DNA from: Shewanella benthica KT99
GTDB taxonomy: Bacteria; Pseudomonadota; Gammaproteobacteria; Enterobacterales; Shewanellaceae
Assembly: GCF_000172075.1 (NCBI RefSeq)
Contig: NZ_ABIC01000004.1
Location: 62,001-126,000, forward strand
Direction: 5' to 3'
DNA: 64,000 bases
Part shown: positions 10,008 to 19,293 of the stretch, one piece after another
Layout: the number at the start of each line of letters is the position of its first letter
Numbering within the stretch: position 1 is the stretch's first letter
Made by a program: the position numbers and the translations under genes
Notes under the pieces: model-generated
What the model saw: the letters and a program-made list of their open reading frames with translations, nothing else
The model's database searches: none
What the model was told of the DNA's origin: nothing

Positions 10008-10108
10008 GAAGCTATTTTGACACGGCAAAGAGATCGTTCAATAGCGATATGACCAAACCTTATTGATCATCAATTGATCGTGTCAATAAGGGGCTGGTGA
10101 ACGGTTAC

Positions 10109-10546
10109 CTTTATTTAACGAGAAGCCCTTTTTATCATTGCGTATCGAGATGTATACGGCGCGCTTATCTCCCGGGGATAGACCAATATACTGGTAAATC
10201 TTATGAACATCGTCGCGACTGGGTCGAGTCTAGAATACTTGAATTAGCTGATGTTTTTGCAATAGATGTGAGTGCTTATGTGGTGATGTCTAATCATCTG
10301 CACCTGGTCTTAAGGGTAGATATCTATGAAGCAAATGCTTGGACGGATAGGGAGGTTGTAGCGCATTGGCATCAATTATTTAAAGGGACGGATATCACTC
10401 AAAAGTTTGCTAAGAATGAAGCAATTGAAAACTTCGAAGTTAGCAGTTTAAAACATTCGATAGCACAATATAGAAGCCGATTAAGTGATATATCTTGGTT
10501 CATATTGCGAACACTTGGGCAGAAAGCGCAGGCAAGGGGCGGCTAA
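10109..10546 (+). pseudogene. REP-associated Y1 (IS200-like) transposase fragment
   Basis: The sequence FYHCVSRCIRRAYLPG, followed by GKSYEHRRDWVE and VMSNHLHLV, is typical of REP-associated tyrosine transposases; the HLHLV segment carries the HUH metal-binding His pair. The N-terminus is replaced by the IS66 right end: the only start in frame is a GTG at 10097 inside the IS terminal repeat. The C-terminus is also wrong. After SDISWF the frame changes to an unrelated 13-residue tail and stops, whereas family members are roughly twice as long. I see no catalytic Tyr region. This is therefore a double-truncated, inactive copy. Confidence 0.8.
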
Positions 10547-10846
10547 CTGTCATCGATGGCTAGACAGTGCCTAGTCAGACCCCTTTTTTTACTTAAAAAT
10601 TTATATTTAGAATGAATGGTTAACCGAACTCACGTTCGGTCTTCTTGCTGCTTGCTTATGGGCTTTGGAACAGATATTTTAACTAACTGGAGCCATTATC
10701 CAAATTTTAGCTCTTATTTTTCCTAAAGCATGTTTGGCTAGGAAGCTAGAATCCAAAATGTCAGATGCTTAGAGTTCAGAAAACATTATTAAGAGGCAGT
10801 AGAAAGAGGAGAACCCCTCCCTTTGAATGATTGCCAGAGTGGGCAT
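10547..10846. other. Intergenic stretch without a recognised gene
   Basis: A small perfect hairpin lies at 10623-10640 (ACCGAAC, loop TCAC, GTTCGGT). It has no T-run, so it is not an obvious terminator. Otherwise nothing recognisable was seen between the Y1 transposase relic and the FRG gene. Confidence 0.5.
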
Positions 10847-11668
10847 TTAAAAATGTTTCTTTAAGTGATTTGAAAGACTATCTAAGTCTTGAAAGATAAA
10901 GAACTCGTCAAATCCGTAGAGCCTCAGCTCTTGCTTGAGACAGGCACAGCTATCAGGGTCAATAGCAATATTTTCTACTCGCGCATCTATCCTATGCATA
11001 TATTCGTCTATTGGTGTTTCATCAGTTCCATGAAGCGTAAAGCAGCCTTGTTGATTGGTGATTCTGTTGTGTGAGAAGGATGCTTCTAGCGCTATAGGTG
11101 GTTTATTGCGGTTACCTCCGAGGCTGTTAGGGTTTAAAGGAGCGGGTAAGTAATCATCTAGATCCTTAATTTTTGCCGTGGGGTTATTATCTAAATCATT
11201 ACAGTTGGCTTTACGTAATCGCATTTCATCTGGGCATATAACTATTTTTTGGCCAATCACGCTTCCATTCAAGGCGTAAGGGTCAATGATCCACACTAAT
11301 GGGTCGTCGGTGGCTCTATCAGTTCGACCTTCCCATTGAACAATAGCAAAGTAAAGTGCAACTAATGGTGATTTGGTCCAGTCCAACAATCGAGTTGGTA
11401 AGCCATGATGTTGCATCAAACCATATAACTCCCAGCTATTTTCTATACGCTGATTCAGCACTTGTTTATAGCTAACAAGAAAGTTATGGCAGTGAGAGCT
11501 TTCGCTTTGCAGTTGGTTATCCCAAATGATTTTAGGTTGCAACTTATAGCTTTGTGAGCCCGAACCTCTGTACCAAACGACTCCGCATCTATTAGGCAAC
11601 TTATCACCTGTAAATCTAGGTAGAGCCTCAATAACCTTTGTTAGATACTCTGAAACAGTTTTTATCAT
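10847..11668 (-). CDS. FRG-domain protein
   Basis: This 273-residue protein carries the FRG (Phe-Arg-Gly related) domain: WYRGSGSQSYKLQPKI near residue 32, then LMQHHGLPTRLLDWTKSP and ALYFA near residues 85-110. That spacing (RG motif, then H-GLPTRLLDWT-P-ALYFA) is diagnostic. The biochemical role of the domain is unresolved; FRG genes are frequently found in defence islands and beside mobile elements, and some proteins carry it as an effector-like domain. It stands alone, converging on the Y1 relic about 5 kb after the RM/DRT operon, and the region to its right is filled with repeats. An AGG-containing leader precedes the ATG. The protein looks complete. A defence role is inference from context only. 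Confidence 0.82.
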   Translation of the reverse strand: MIKTVSEYLTKVIEALPRFTGDKLPNRCGVVWYRGSGSQSYKLQPKIIWDNQLQSESSHCHNFLVSYKQVLNQRIENSWELYGLMQHHGLPTRLLDWTKSPLVALYFAIVQWEGRTDRATDDPLVWIIDPYALNGSVIGQKIVICPDEMRLRKANCNDLDNNPTAKIKDLDDYLPAPLNPNSLGGNRNKPPIALEASFSHNRITNQQGCFTLHGTDETPIDEYMHRIDARVENIAIDPDSCACLKQELRLYGFDEFFIFQDLDSLSNHLKKHF

Positions 11669-11849
11669 TATCTCAATGCCTTTTGTGCTTTTTAAATATT
11701 ATACTCAGGTAACTGGCTGAATTGGAAGATAAAGACTTGATATATGAGCAAGGAACTACCTAGCCATCCATAATTATTGATGAATTTTAGAACTGTAAAT
11801 TAGCTTAAATTGTCACTTAGAGAATTGGAATGGGTAGCGAGATTGACTT

Positions 11850-12310
11850 GAAGCTAAGAATGGAACCCGGAACAAGTCCGGGAAGACGGGATGACGAGAA
11901 GCTAGGTCGATAATGGCTCTCGGTTCTGGCAATAACCTCCTTGTTAAAAGGCCAGTTCGACTTCCATGTCTCTCGCTCAAAACTATCATTTCATGATTCT
12001 CGCCCTGCTTCACTCTACCTCCTATATCCCTATAGTCGCGCATAATTGACATCTCCGCCTTGACCCATAGGGATATGGGGAATGTCTGAATGATATCGGG
12101 AATATCACTGACCCGTGGCGGTCGAAGACATCTAAACCTAGCTCGTCTTTCCGCCATGCTTGTTGGCCGGAATCTACTTTTTAGAACCTAAAGACAAGAG
12201 CTGGATCCCGGAACAAGTCCGGGAAGACAAGAGTAATATAAAAGCCTGGAACAAGTATAAATAGTAGGTAATAGCGAGTCCGGGAAGACAGCATAACAAG
12301 AAGCAGATTA
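11850..12310. repeat. Composite palindromic repeat cluster A
   Basis: The stretch contains several parts of one dispersed repeat family. Stem-loops of the type CCCGGAACAAGTCCGGG occur at about 11866-11885 and 12206-12225, TTCCGCC...GGCCGGAA at about 12150-12173, and a segment shared with other copies (ACTCTACCTCCTATATCC) at about 12010. An extra 80-bp insert separates parts found together at 24.4 and 27.0 kb. The open frames over it have no family resemblance. Confidence 0.7.
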
Positions 12311-12323
12311 TCGTTCGCTGTTT

Positions 12324-12959
12324 TTAGCTGTATATATTATCCAGCTCGCCGTTATTAAGCTTTTTATTGACCGCCTTTAAACATTGCTGCGCATGGCTAA
12401 TCACCTGTTGCATGTTTTCATAACAACGACGCTCGTTTTTACCGTAGGCAAAAAAGGTCAGAACGACTTGTTGACCCATGCCGCCGGTGTCTGCTTTATC
12501 ACCGAGCGTTAGGTAACAGGTGGCGGATTGTGATAAACAAATGGCACCCGCACGAAAGCCTACTTTGGTACTGGCAACATGTTGCAGTATATTTTGCATT
12601 AGCCAGTCGATGCTTCTCTGTTGACAGTTTTCTTCAATATCGCGGAACAGTATCATTAATCGCGCACTACACTTTTTGGCATAGGGATATTGTTTATCGG
12701 GATTGTCTTCAGCTACATTAAAGGTGCAGTCATTGCTTTCCAATAGTGAAGACGAGCTATTGAGCCATTCTACCAGTGAATAAAAAGTATCAGTAAAGGG
12801 CCAGTGATTAAAAGGCGTAAAATCTTCCAGGGAGCTACGTATCAGTTTTGGATTTTTCTTGAAATCCATATAAATACTGCTTTCGTCGGTTGTCATCGTC
12901 GTCCAAGGATGAGATCTTCCCTCGGTGTGCTCTGTTTGCTTGGCGGTAAAAGCGTCCAC
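12324..12959 (-). CDS. Conserved-looking hypothetical protein
   Basis: This is a 211-residue soluble protein with no signal peptide or membrane segment. I do not recognise a family. The N-terminal 30 residues are polar and look disordered; the rest has mixed helix/strand composition with several cysteines (in CSARLMI, GAICLSQSATCY, RRCYENM). It has normal codon use and a full-length frame, and it lies isolated between two repeat clusters. It could be a small globular regulator or enzyme; nothing in the sequence decides this. Confidence 0.6.
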   Translation of the reverse strand: MDAFTAKQTEHTEGRSHPWTTMTTDESSIYMDFKKNPKLIRSSLEDFTPFNHWPFTDTFYSLVEWLNSSSSLLESNDCTFNVAEDNPDKQYPYAKKCSARLMILFRDIEENCQQRSIDWLMQNILQHVASTKVGFRAGAICLSQSATCYLTLGDKADTGGMGQQVVLTFFAYGKNERRCYENMQQVISHAQQCLKAVNKKLNNGELDNIYS

Positions 12960-13059
12960 TATTTTATCCTTTAATGCTGATATGAGGGTAATGTTAATGC
13001 GTTTTAACTAGAGATACAAAATGTATTTTTAGCACTTAAAGACAAAAGTAGTTAAGCGG

Positions 13060-13500
13060 GTCGATAATTTCTCCTGCATTATTCTACCTTTGTCTATCCA
13101 TGGACTCGTACCTCTTATATCCCCATAGTCGTGCAAAAATGACCCATAGGGATATGGAGAATGTCTGAATGATATAGGGCATATCACTGACCCGTGGAGG
13201 TCAGAGACATTAAGAAAAGGGCCATGAAATCTACACCTAGCTCGTCTTTCCGGCATGCTTGTTAGCCGGAATCCACTTTTTAGACCCTAAAGACAAGAGC
13301 TGGATCCCGGAACAAGTCCGGGAAGACAACAAAAGGAGTCGCGCCGATGACATAGCCCCATGTCTTTCCGGCATTCTTGTTGGCCGGAATCTACTTTTGT
13401 GAACCTAAAGCCAAGAGCTGGATCCCGGAACGAGTCCGGGTCGATAATTGCTCCATGCATGATCGACATTTCCGCCCTCCGTTGCGGTCGAAGACAATAA
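13060..13500. repeat. Composite palindromic repeat cluster B
   Basis: Repeated stem-loops include TTCCGGCATGCTTGTTAGCC at about 13248, CCCGGAACAAGTCCGGG at about 13306 and again near 13422, and TTCCGGCATTCTTGTTGGCC near 13366, so the unit is present at least twice in tandem. The leftmost part (13060-13210) contains the diverged tail found in cluster A, including CATAGGGATATGG. No gene is supported in 12960-13583. Confidence 0.7.
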
Positions 13501-13583
13501 GAAAGGCGCCAAGGGCGCCTTTCTATTTAATACTAATTTAAAAATCAGGCAGACGTGCTTGTCATCTGATGTACCAATTGGTG

Positions 13584-14498
13584 CTAGCTCGCATACTCGA
13601 CGGCTATCTGGGCTGCTAACTTAGCATTGTTATACACAAGTTCGATGTTTGTTTTCAGGCTGCTACCCTTTGTTTTCTCTGCAACCTTGGCCAGTAAGAA
13701 AGGAGTCGACTCTTTACCCGATATGCCTTTGCTGTCCATCTCGGCCACGGCCTCAAGGATCACTTTATCTATCATGCCGCGATCGAGCTGAAACTCTTCA
13801 GGGATAGGGTTGGCAATGACAACGCCACCTTTTAAGCCCATCTCCCACTTGGCTTTCATTGCCATGGCGATCTGCTTGGGGGTATCCAGTCTATAATCGA
13901 CACCAAACTCACTTTCACGGGTGTAGAAAGCGGGTAATGTATCGGTTTGATAGCCGATAACCGGTACGCCCTGAGTCTCTAGATACTCTAGAGTCAGCGC
14001 GATATCCAAAATTGATTTAGCGCCTGCACAAATCACTGCCACATCGGTATTGGCTAACTCTTGAAGATCGGCCGAGATATCAAATGTCTGTTGTGCACCA
14101 CGATGAACACCACCGATACCGCCGGTGGCAAATATTTTGATGCCCGCCATTTGAGCCAAAATCATGGTAGAGGCCACGGTAGTTGCACCATCTATCTGCT
14201 TAGCGACAATAAAGGGAATATCACGGCGACTGGTTTTAATGACATCGAAACCTGCCTTGCCTAAATATTCGATCTCATCATGAGTCATGCCCACTTTCAA
14301 TCGTCCCTTCAAAATGGCTATTGTGGCTGGGATTGCGCCATTATTACGAATAATCTGCTCAACCTTGAAGGCTGTTTCCACATTTTGCGGATACGGCATT
14401 CCGTGTGAAATAATCGTAGACTCCAGTGCAACAACTGGCTTTCCGGCTGCAATTGCCGCGGCGACTTCTGGATTAATATCTAGGTACTGCTCTAACAT
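13584..14498 (-). CDS. psuG: Pseudouridine-5'-phosphate glycosidase
   Basis: This 304-residue protein is of the YeiN/PsuG family, which reversibly cleaves the C-C bond of pseudouridine 5'-phosphate to uracil and ribose 5-phosphate. Visible family signatures are KPVVALESTIISHGMPYPQN near the start, TVASTMILA (150s), FATGGIGGVHRG and ICAGAKSILDI. Length is normal. Its ATG overlaps the end of psuK by 7 bases and its ribosome-binding site (AAGGAG) lies within psuK, so the genes are translationally coupled. The pair makes a complete pseudouridine salvage route: kinase then glycosidase. Confidence 0.95.
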   Translation of the reverse strand: MLEQYLDINPEVAAAIAAGKPVVALESTIISHGMPYPQNVETAFKVEQIIRNNGAIPATIAILKGRLKVGMTHDEIEYLGKAGFDVIKTSRRDIPFIVAKQIDGATTVASTMILAQMAGIKIFATGGIGGVHRGAQQTFDISADLQELANTDVAVICAGAKSILDIALTLEYLETQGVPVIGYQTDTLPAFYTRESEFGVDYRLDTPKQIAMAMKAKWEMGLKGGVVIANPIPEEFQLDRGMIDKVILEAVAEMDSKGISGKESTPFLLAKVAEKTKGSSLKTNIELVYNNAKLAAQIAVEYAS

Positions 14499-15583
14499 GT
14501 TGACTCCTTGATAATTCGATTTACTGATATTTCGGACATATTTGGATTAATGGTCGCAAGGTGTGACAGCGCCACGACTGCTGCGGCCATAGCAAATTTG
14601 GTGGATTGCTCTATACCCCATTCCTGGATCCAGCCATGAGCAAGACCGGCAAGAAACGCGTCTCCAGCCCCGTTAGCATTAACCATGGCTATCGGGATGG
14701 CAGGAATATGGGCTTGGGCGCCTTCATCACTGTAAAAGACACCATCACTGCCAAGACTGAGGAAGATGCGCTTAACCCCCTGGTTATGGAACCAGTTAGC
14801 TAAAGCGGGTAGTTCACTGTAGTCTTCGATGATGATGCCAGAGAGCTGCTCAGCCTCTTTAAGATTGGGTTTTAACGTGTGTACTGAGCTTAAAAACGGC
14901 TTGATTTTCTTGGCTTTAACACAAGAAACGGTATCGACAAAGATGGGCCTGTCGGAGAAGTTATTCAGCAGGTATTCCAATGACTCTGCCGATAGGTTTG
15001 CATCCAGAATAATAAGATCTGCACGCCTTAACAGCTCCTCTTTCTCCTTAAGCACCTCGACACTTAAACGCTCAAGGATAGCCATGTCATTGATAGCAAC
15101 ATGCATATCGCCGTCGCCATCGAGCACCGAAAGGTAGGTGGAGGTATTGGCATCATTGAGCTGTAAGCAGCCTTTCATATCGATACCGGCTTGCTGGCAT
15201 TGATTCATGATCATCTGCCCATAAGTATCTTTTCCTATGGCGCTGATTAACCGCGTCTGTGAACCTAACCTGGCTAAGTTCTCGGCGATATTACGCCCGA
15301 CACCGCCGGGAGAGCAGCTGACACTGCCTGGGTTTGAATCACCCACTTGCAATGAATTTAACGGACGACCAAGAATATCCATATTGGCCCCGCCGATAAC
15401 CACCGCATAACGGGATTCGGCTAAAATATAACCCTTGCCTCGAATGACCCCTTTATTGGTGAGGTTCATGATATGCCCGGCAACGGAGGAACGGCTTATG
15501 CCTAGCTGATCGGCCAAGCTTTGTTGCGCGATAAGTGGATCTTGTTTAAGTAGTGCCAGTATCTCTAGTTCGCGTTCTGTCAT
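14492..15583 (-). CDS. psuK: PfkB-family pseudouridine kinase with N-terminal winged-helix domain
   Basis: I start the gene at ATG 15583 (MTEREL). An in-frame extension to 15682 is possible but its 33 residues do not look like protein of this family. Residues 1-60 form an HTH of the winged type (SLADQLGISRSSVAGH). The remainder is a PfkB sugar kinase with the N-terminal GGANMDILG and a C-terminal NANGAGDAFLAGL motif carrying the catalytic Asp. The family phosphorylates pseudouridine to its 5'-phosphate. HTH-PfkB fusions are known in this group, and the HTH may serve autoregulation. It is upstream of and overlaps psuG. Confidence 0.9.
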   Translation of the reverse strand: MTERELEILALLKQDPLIAQQSLADQLGISRSSVAGHIMNLTNKGVIRGKGYILAESRYAVVIGGANMDILGRPLNSLQVGDSNPGSVSCSPGGVGRNIAENLARLGSQTRLISAIGKDTYGQMIMNQCQQAGIDMKGCLQLNDANTSTYLSVLDGDGDMHVAINDMAILERLSVEVLKEKEELLRRADLIILDANLSAESLEYLLNNFSDRPIFVDTVSCVKAKKIKPFLSSVHTLKPNLKEAEQLSGIIIEDYSELPALANWFHNQGVKRIFLSLGSDGVFYSDEGAQAHIPAIPIAMVNANGAGDAFLAGLAHGWIQEWGIEQSTKFAMAAAVVALSHLATINPNMSEISVNRIIKESTC

Positions 15584-15849
15584 CTTTATTATCCAGGTTA
15601 CACGCCAAACAAACATTTGTTTGGATACCAAACTTAAGTTTAAGCTTGGATGTAAAATAGACTCAATAAAGATAGAGTTCAAGTAAAAGTTGTCATTTCT
15701 ATGTGAGAAGTGTGATCTCGCGTTAGTTCAGTTACAGCTAAACTGGCATGCAATCACAGTGGGAGAGCGGAGTTCGGCACAATAGGTGAGTGGCTAGTTG
15801 GAGAAAGAGAATGATGACGGCTTTGCCTAGAGAAGCAAAGACGGTCAGT

Positions 15850-16055
15850 AAAGCTGTGACGACGCTTCGCAGTTAGGGCTAAAACGATGCTCACGATGTG
15901 AGTGATGTGAGCTAAGAAGTGGTAGAACAGTGATGTCTCGTGTCTCGTCTTTTCGATACGCTTACTTACTGTCATTCCGGCACGCTTGTTGGCCGGAATC
16001 CACTTCTTAGAGCTTAAAGCCGAGAGCTGGATCCCGGAACGAGTCCGGGATGACT
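15850..16055. repeat. Dispersed repeats between psuK and the FAD dehydrogenase
   Basis: Two families meet here. At about 15855-15910 is a GACGACGCTTCGC...GATGCTCAC repeat that recurs near 17927, 22717 and 29140. At 15971-16054 is a compact copy of the CCGG palindrome unit (GTCATTCCGGCACGC ... CCCGGAACGAGTCCGGG). No gene is supported in 15683-16129. Confidence 0.7.
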
Positions 16056-16129
16056 GCTTAAATTGGAATACGGCAAGAGGAGTAGCAGGACAGCAGCTTC
16101 ATTTGGAATAGCAGCTAAATTGAGCCGAT

Positions 16130-17740
16130 TTACTGCGATTTTAGCATATCGAGTGCCACGGCTTCAGCAATTTTAATCCCGTCGATACCGGCAGATAAAA
16201 TCCCTCCAGCATAGCCCGCGCCTTCACCGGCTGGGTATAATCCTTTGGTATTGATGCTCTGATAATCCGCGTTACGTTTGATTTGAACCGGTGATGAAGT
16301 GCGTGTTTCTACGCCGGTGAGCATGGCATCATCATGAGCAAATCCGGGGATCTTCTTATTAAACGCGGGTAAGGCTTCACGGATCGCCTCTATGGCAAAA
16401 TCAGGCAGGCTAGTGCTGAGATCTGCCATGGTGACGCCTGGCTTATATGATGGCACAACCTCTCCATACGGCTTGGATTCAGTCCCTTTCAAGAAATCAC
16501 CCACTCGTTGTGCTGGGGCTTGGTAAGTGCTGCCCCCCAAGATATAGGCATTACGTTCTAGCTTGCGCTGTAGTGCGATGCCTTGCAGCGGATCGTTATC
16601 GAAATCGCTCGGTGAAACACCCACCACAATGGCACTATTGGCATTACGCTCACTGCGTGAATATTGGCTCATGCCATTAGTGACTACGGCTTCGGCCTCT
16701 GATGTGGCCGCCACAACAACGCCGCCAGGGCACATACAGAAGCTATATACCGAACGACCACTCTTACAGTGGTGCACCAATTTGTAATCCGCAGCACCTA
16801 AAAGCGGATGACCCGCATTACTACCAAAGCGTGCCTGGTCAATCAGTTGTTGTTTGTGTTCAATACGAAAACCTACCGAGAAAGACTGTGCTTCAAGGTA
16901 AACGCCTTTATCATGCAACATCTGTATGGTGTCACGTGCACTGTGTCCAATCGCCAAGGTGACATGCTTCGAATCGATGATTTCGCCGCCCCTGAGCGTG
17001 ACACCAGTCACCTGGTTGTCGACGATATTGATCTCTTCAACCCGGGTTTCAAAACGAATATCACCGCCAAGTTCGATGATTTTTCTGCGCATACGTTCAA
17101 CCATAGTGACCAGCTTGAACGTGCCAATATGAGGCTTGCTGACGTAAATTATTTCAGCAGGTGCACCCGCAATAACGAATTCTTGTTTCACTTTTAAGCC
17201 GAGGAAATTGGGGTCTTTCACTTGGCTGTATAATTTACCGTCAGAAAATGTCCCGGCACCGCCTTCACCAAACTGCACGTTGGATTCGGTATTTAATTCA
17301 CCTTTACGCCAGAAACGAAAGGTATCTTTGGCGCGTTCATGGACGGATTTACCGCGCTCTAAAATGATGGGGTTGAAGCCCATTTGAGCCAGAATTAACC
17401 CGGCAAAAAGACCACAGGGTCCGATGCCAATAATGATGGGGCGTTCTTGTAAATCCGCAGGCGCTTGGGCGACATACTTATAGGTCGTGTCTGGTGATTG
17501 TCTCACGAGTTGATCATCTTCAAAGCGCGTTAACACTTGGTCTTCATCGATATTGTCTAAGGTCAAATCAAGGGTGTAAATCAAGGTGATCTTATTACGT
17601 TTACGCGCATCATAACCCCGTTTAAAAATATGGATGTCGACAAGCTGCTCTGTCGTGATCGACAGTTTATTAAGCACAAAATTGCGCAATGCATCATCGT
17701 CATGATCTAACGGTAATTTGACTTCGTTTAGACGTATCAT
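16130..17740 (-). CDS. FAD-dependent dehydrogenase (COG2509-type)
   Basis: This 536-residue flavoprotein has an N-terminal ~95-residue domain rich in short strands. A Rossmann FAD site follows (GIGPCGLFAGLILAQMG, about residue 104) with an acidic strand end (PIILERG). Further signatures are FGEGGAGTFSDGKL, GGVVVAATSE and, near the C-terminus, GLYPAGEGAGYAGGILSAG, where FAD binding closes. This is the pattern of a widespread uncharacterised NAD(P)/FAD-dependent oxidoreductase family. Its substrate is unknown. Length and motifs are intact, no operon partners are nearby, and both flanks are repeat-rich. Confidence 0.88.
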   Translation of the reverse strand: MIRLNEVKLPLDHDDDALRNFVLNKLSITTEQLVDIHIFKRGYDARKRNKITLIYTLDLTLDNIDEDQVLTRFEDDQLVRQSPDTTYKYVAQAPADLQERPIIIGIGPCGLFAGLILAQMGFNPIILERGKSVHERAKDTFRFWRKGELNTESNVQFGEGGAGTFSDGKLYSQVKDPNFLGLKVKQEFVIAGAPAEIIYVSKPHIGTFKLVTMVERMRRKIIELGGDIRFETRVEEINIVDNQVTGVTLRGGEIIDSKHVTLAIGHSARDTIQMLHDKGVYLEAQSFSVGFRIEHKQQLIDQARFGSNAGHPLLGAADYKLVHHCKSGRSVYSFCMCPGGVVVAATSEAEAVVTNGMSQYSRSERNANSAIVVGVSPSDFDNDPLQGIALQRKLERNAYILGGSTYQAPAQRVGDFLKGTESKPYGEVVPSYKPGVTMADLSTSLPDFAIEAIREALPAFNKKIPGFAHDDAMLTGVETRTSSPVQIKRNADYQSINTKGLYPAGEGAGYAGGILSAGIDGIKIAEAVALDMLKSQ

Positions 17741-18348
17741 CGGGTGGTTACCTAACAGGGGATATGGTTCATAATCTATGGCGCGCAGTTTACGTGATTT
17801 AGGCCAAAAATGAAATTAAAAAGGCAGCGACTATCAGTCAGATGCACTCTCTGCAGCGGTGAGTCAGCATGGGCTAGGGTGGTAATTAATCCCATCACAG
17901 CTAGCTTGAGACGTTGAGTAAAACAGTGACGACGCTTCGCTTGTTAGGGCTAAGACGATGCTCAGTCATGCTGGTATTGTTCCACGAAAGATAGCAAGTA
18001 TCAGAGCCTACATAGATAGAGCTATTCAAATGACCGAACAACTGGCTGGTAGAACAAACCATCAATGGTTACTACATACAGTCAATATTGAGATCGACAG
18101 TAATTTACCGGCGGGCAAATTGGCAATTTTACTGCGTCGATCAGTGGGCTGAGCACTCACCATTCAGGCGAGATAGGCTATTGCTACTCCATACACTTGT
18201 TGCCGATAACATTTCGATGGACCTGTAAGGGGTAAACCAAAAAAACACCATAAAATCATAGAGGTTATCAAGGTAAGTGGCAGTATAAAAGATGATGTTC
18301 TGTAGTAGAATAACCTTAAGAATAAGCGCTATTACAAAGGACGCCTAG
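17741..18348. other. Intergenic stretch upstream of tus
   Basis: A copy of the GACGACGCTTCGC/GATGCTCA repeat lies at about 17928-17974. A 64-codon open frame at 17958-18152 starts inside this repeat and resembles nothing I know, so I do not call it. The last 150 bases are AT-rich and presumably contain the tus promoter; no clear Ter sequence was found there. Confidence 0.5.
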
Positions 18349-19293
18349 ATGTCATTACAGGGCACAGCAAACAACGCCAATGTTTTACAACTACACCGAC
18401 AACTGGAGCAAGCCGTCACCAAGATGCTCATTGTTCTCGGCAAACATTCACCTGAGGTTATTGGCTTTTCAATCCCTTCCTTTGAAAAGCGCGAGGAAGA
18501 TGAGCAACCCGAGCAAATTCAGGTTCAACCTGTGGCAGATTTTTCTTTCACCCATACTGCTTTTTCTCAGTGGCTTGCCCCGGTCGGCGCCAACACCCGC
18601 TTGGTTAAACGCTATCCTGGTGTGGTTATACTCTCATCTGGCGAACAACAGATTATCCCTCTAATATCTGAAATCAACCGCTTGAAAGATGAGTTTGCCA
18701 AAGCTGTTAGGCTTGGCTTCAAAAATCGGCAATCTGCCCACGAAAATCTGCATAAAATAATTCCTGGAATTTTGTTACAGCAGGCCACGAGAAAGATTCA
18801 TCATCTGGTACAGACGGTATCCAGCGTGAACTTCTATTGGGCACATCGCCCTATGGTTAAAGAGATCACTAAGGAGCAAGCATTAGCAGACATTGACCGC
18901 GCCCTCGAATCAAAACGCTATGATCTGACGATGCTAAACAAAACTGAAATTGAACAGCGAACCCAGCATGAAAAGAGTCTTATCTCGCGAATACCTGCAG
19001 ATGCCAGGATTATCGAACGCAGAATAGCCAGAGTCCAACCCTGTTATGACATATGGATTAAGGCTTCTGGCAGTAAAACAGCGACAAAATTAGGTAGCAA
19101 AAATGCGAGCCTGCCCGTTATCATTTTTGGCAAGGTAGGGCGCTACAATGGACTGAGTGATTATTGCCGGCCAGTAGAGAAAAAGCTGGGGCCACAGGAG
19201 TCAATTATCGAAAGTGAATTATTGACCCGCAAATCCTGGTTCGTGACCATGCAACCGAAAAAGAAATCGGGTGTACTACTCGGCCATAAATGA
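18349..19293 (+). CDS. tus: Replication terminus site-binding protein, Tus family
   Basis: This 314-residue protein aligns with E. coli Tus in scattered but ordered blocks: YPGVVILSSGEQQI followed by LISEINRLKDEFAKAV, then HKIIPGILLQQATR with FYWAHRPMVKEITKEQALA, then RIARVQPCYDIW near residue 225. These correspond to the central alpha/beta DNA-clamp of Tus. In the family the protein binds Ter sites and blocks the replisome from one side. It is a monocistronic gene in a repeat-rich region; AAAGGA precedes the start. Similarity is distant, so the assignment rests on block order and length. It places the window in or near the replication terminus. Confidence 0.82.
   Translation: MSLQGTANNANVLQLHRQLEQAVTKMLIVLGKHSPEVIGFSIPSFEKREEDEQPEQIQVQPVADFSFTHTAFSQWLAPVGANTRLVKRYPGVVILSSGEQQIIPLISEINRLKDEFAKAVRLGFKNRQSAHENLHKIIPGILLQQATRKIHHLVQTVSSVNFYWAHRPMVKEITKEQALADIDRALESKRYDLTMLNKTEIEQRTQHEKSLISRIPADARIIERRIARVQPCYDIWIKASGSKTATKLGSKNASLPVIIFGKVGRYNGLSDYCRPVEKKLGPQESIIESELLTRKSWFVTMQPKKKSGVLLGHK

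Larger units (their letters stand above)
8546..10108 (-). mobile_element. IS66-family insertion sequence
   Basis: The imperfect terminal inverted repeats are GTAAGCATTCACCAG at 8546 and, on the minus strand, GTAACCGTTCACCAG ending at 10108. Starting with GTAA is typical of IS66. The single transposase gene lies on the minus strand and no tnpA/tnpB helper genes are seen, as in the short ISBst12-like subgroup. The 8-bp flanks (8538-8545 and 10109-10116) do not match, so no target-site duplication remains, which argues for later rearrangement. Its right end cuts into a Y1 transposase gene. Confidence 0.85.

Noticed and set aside
11813..13469. Several minus-strand open frames of 60-114 codons in the repeat clusters
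   Set aside because: They are made of the palindromic repeat translated in different frames and resemble each other only because of the repeat.
17958..18152. 64-codon open frame before tus
   Set aside because: It begins inside a dispersed repeat, has no ribosome-binding site and no recognisable family.
18291..18311. Ter site in the tus promoter (GATGATGTTCTGTAGTAG)
   Set aside because: It fits the Ter core ATGTTGTAACTA only with a two-base insertion and mismatches.
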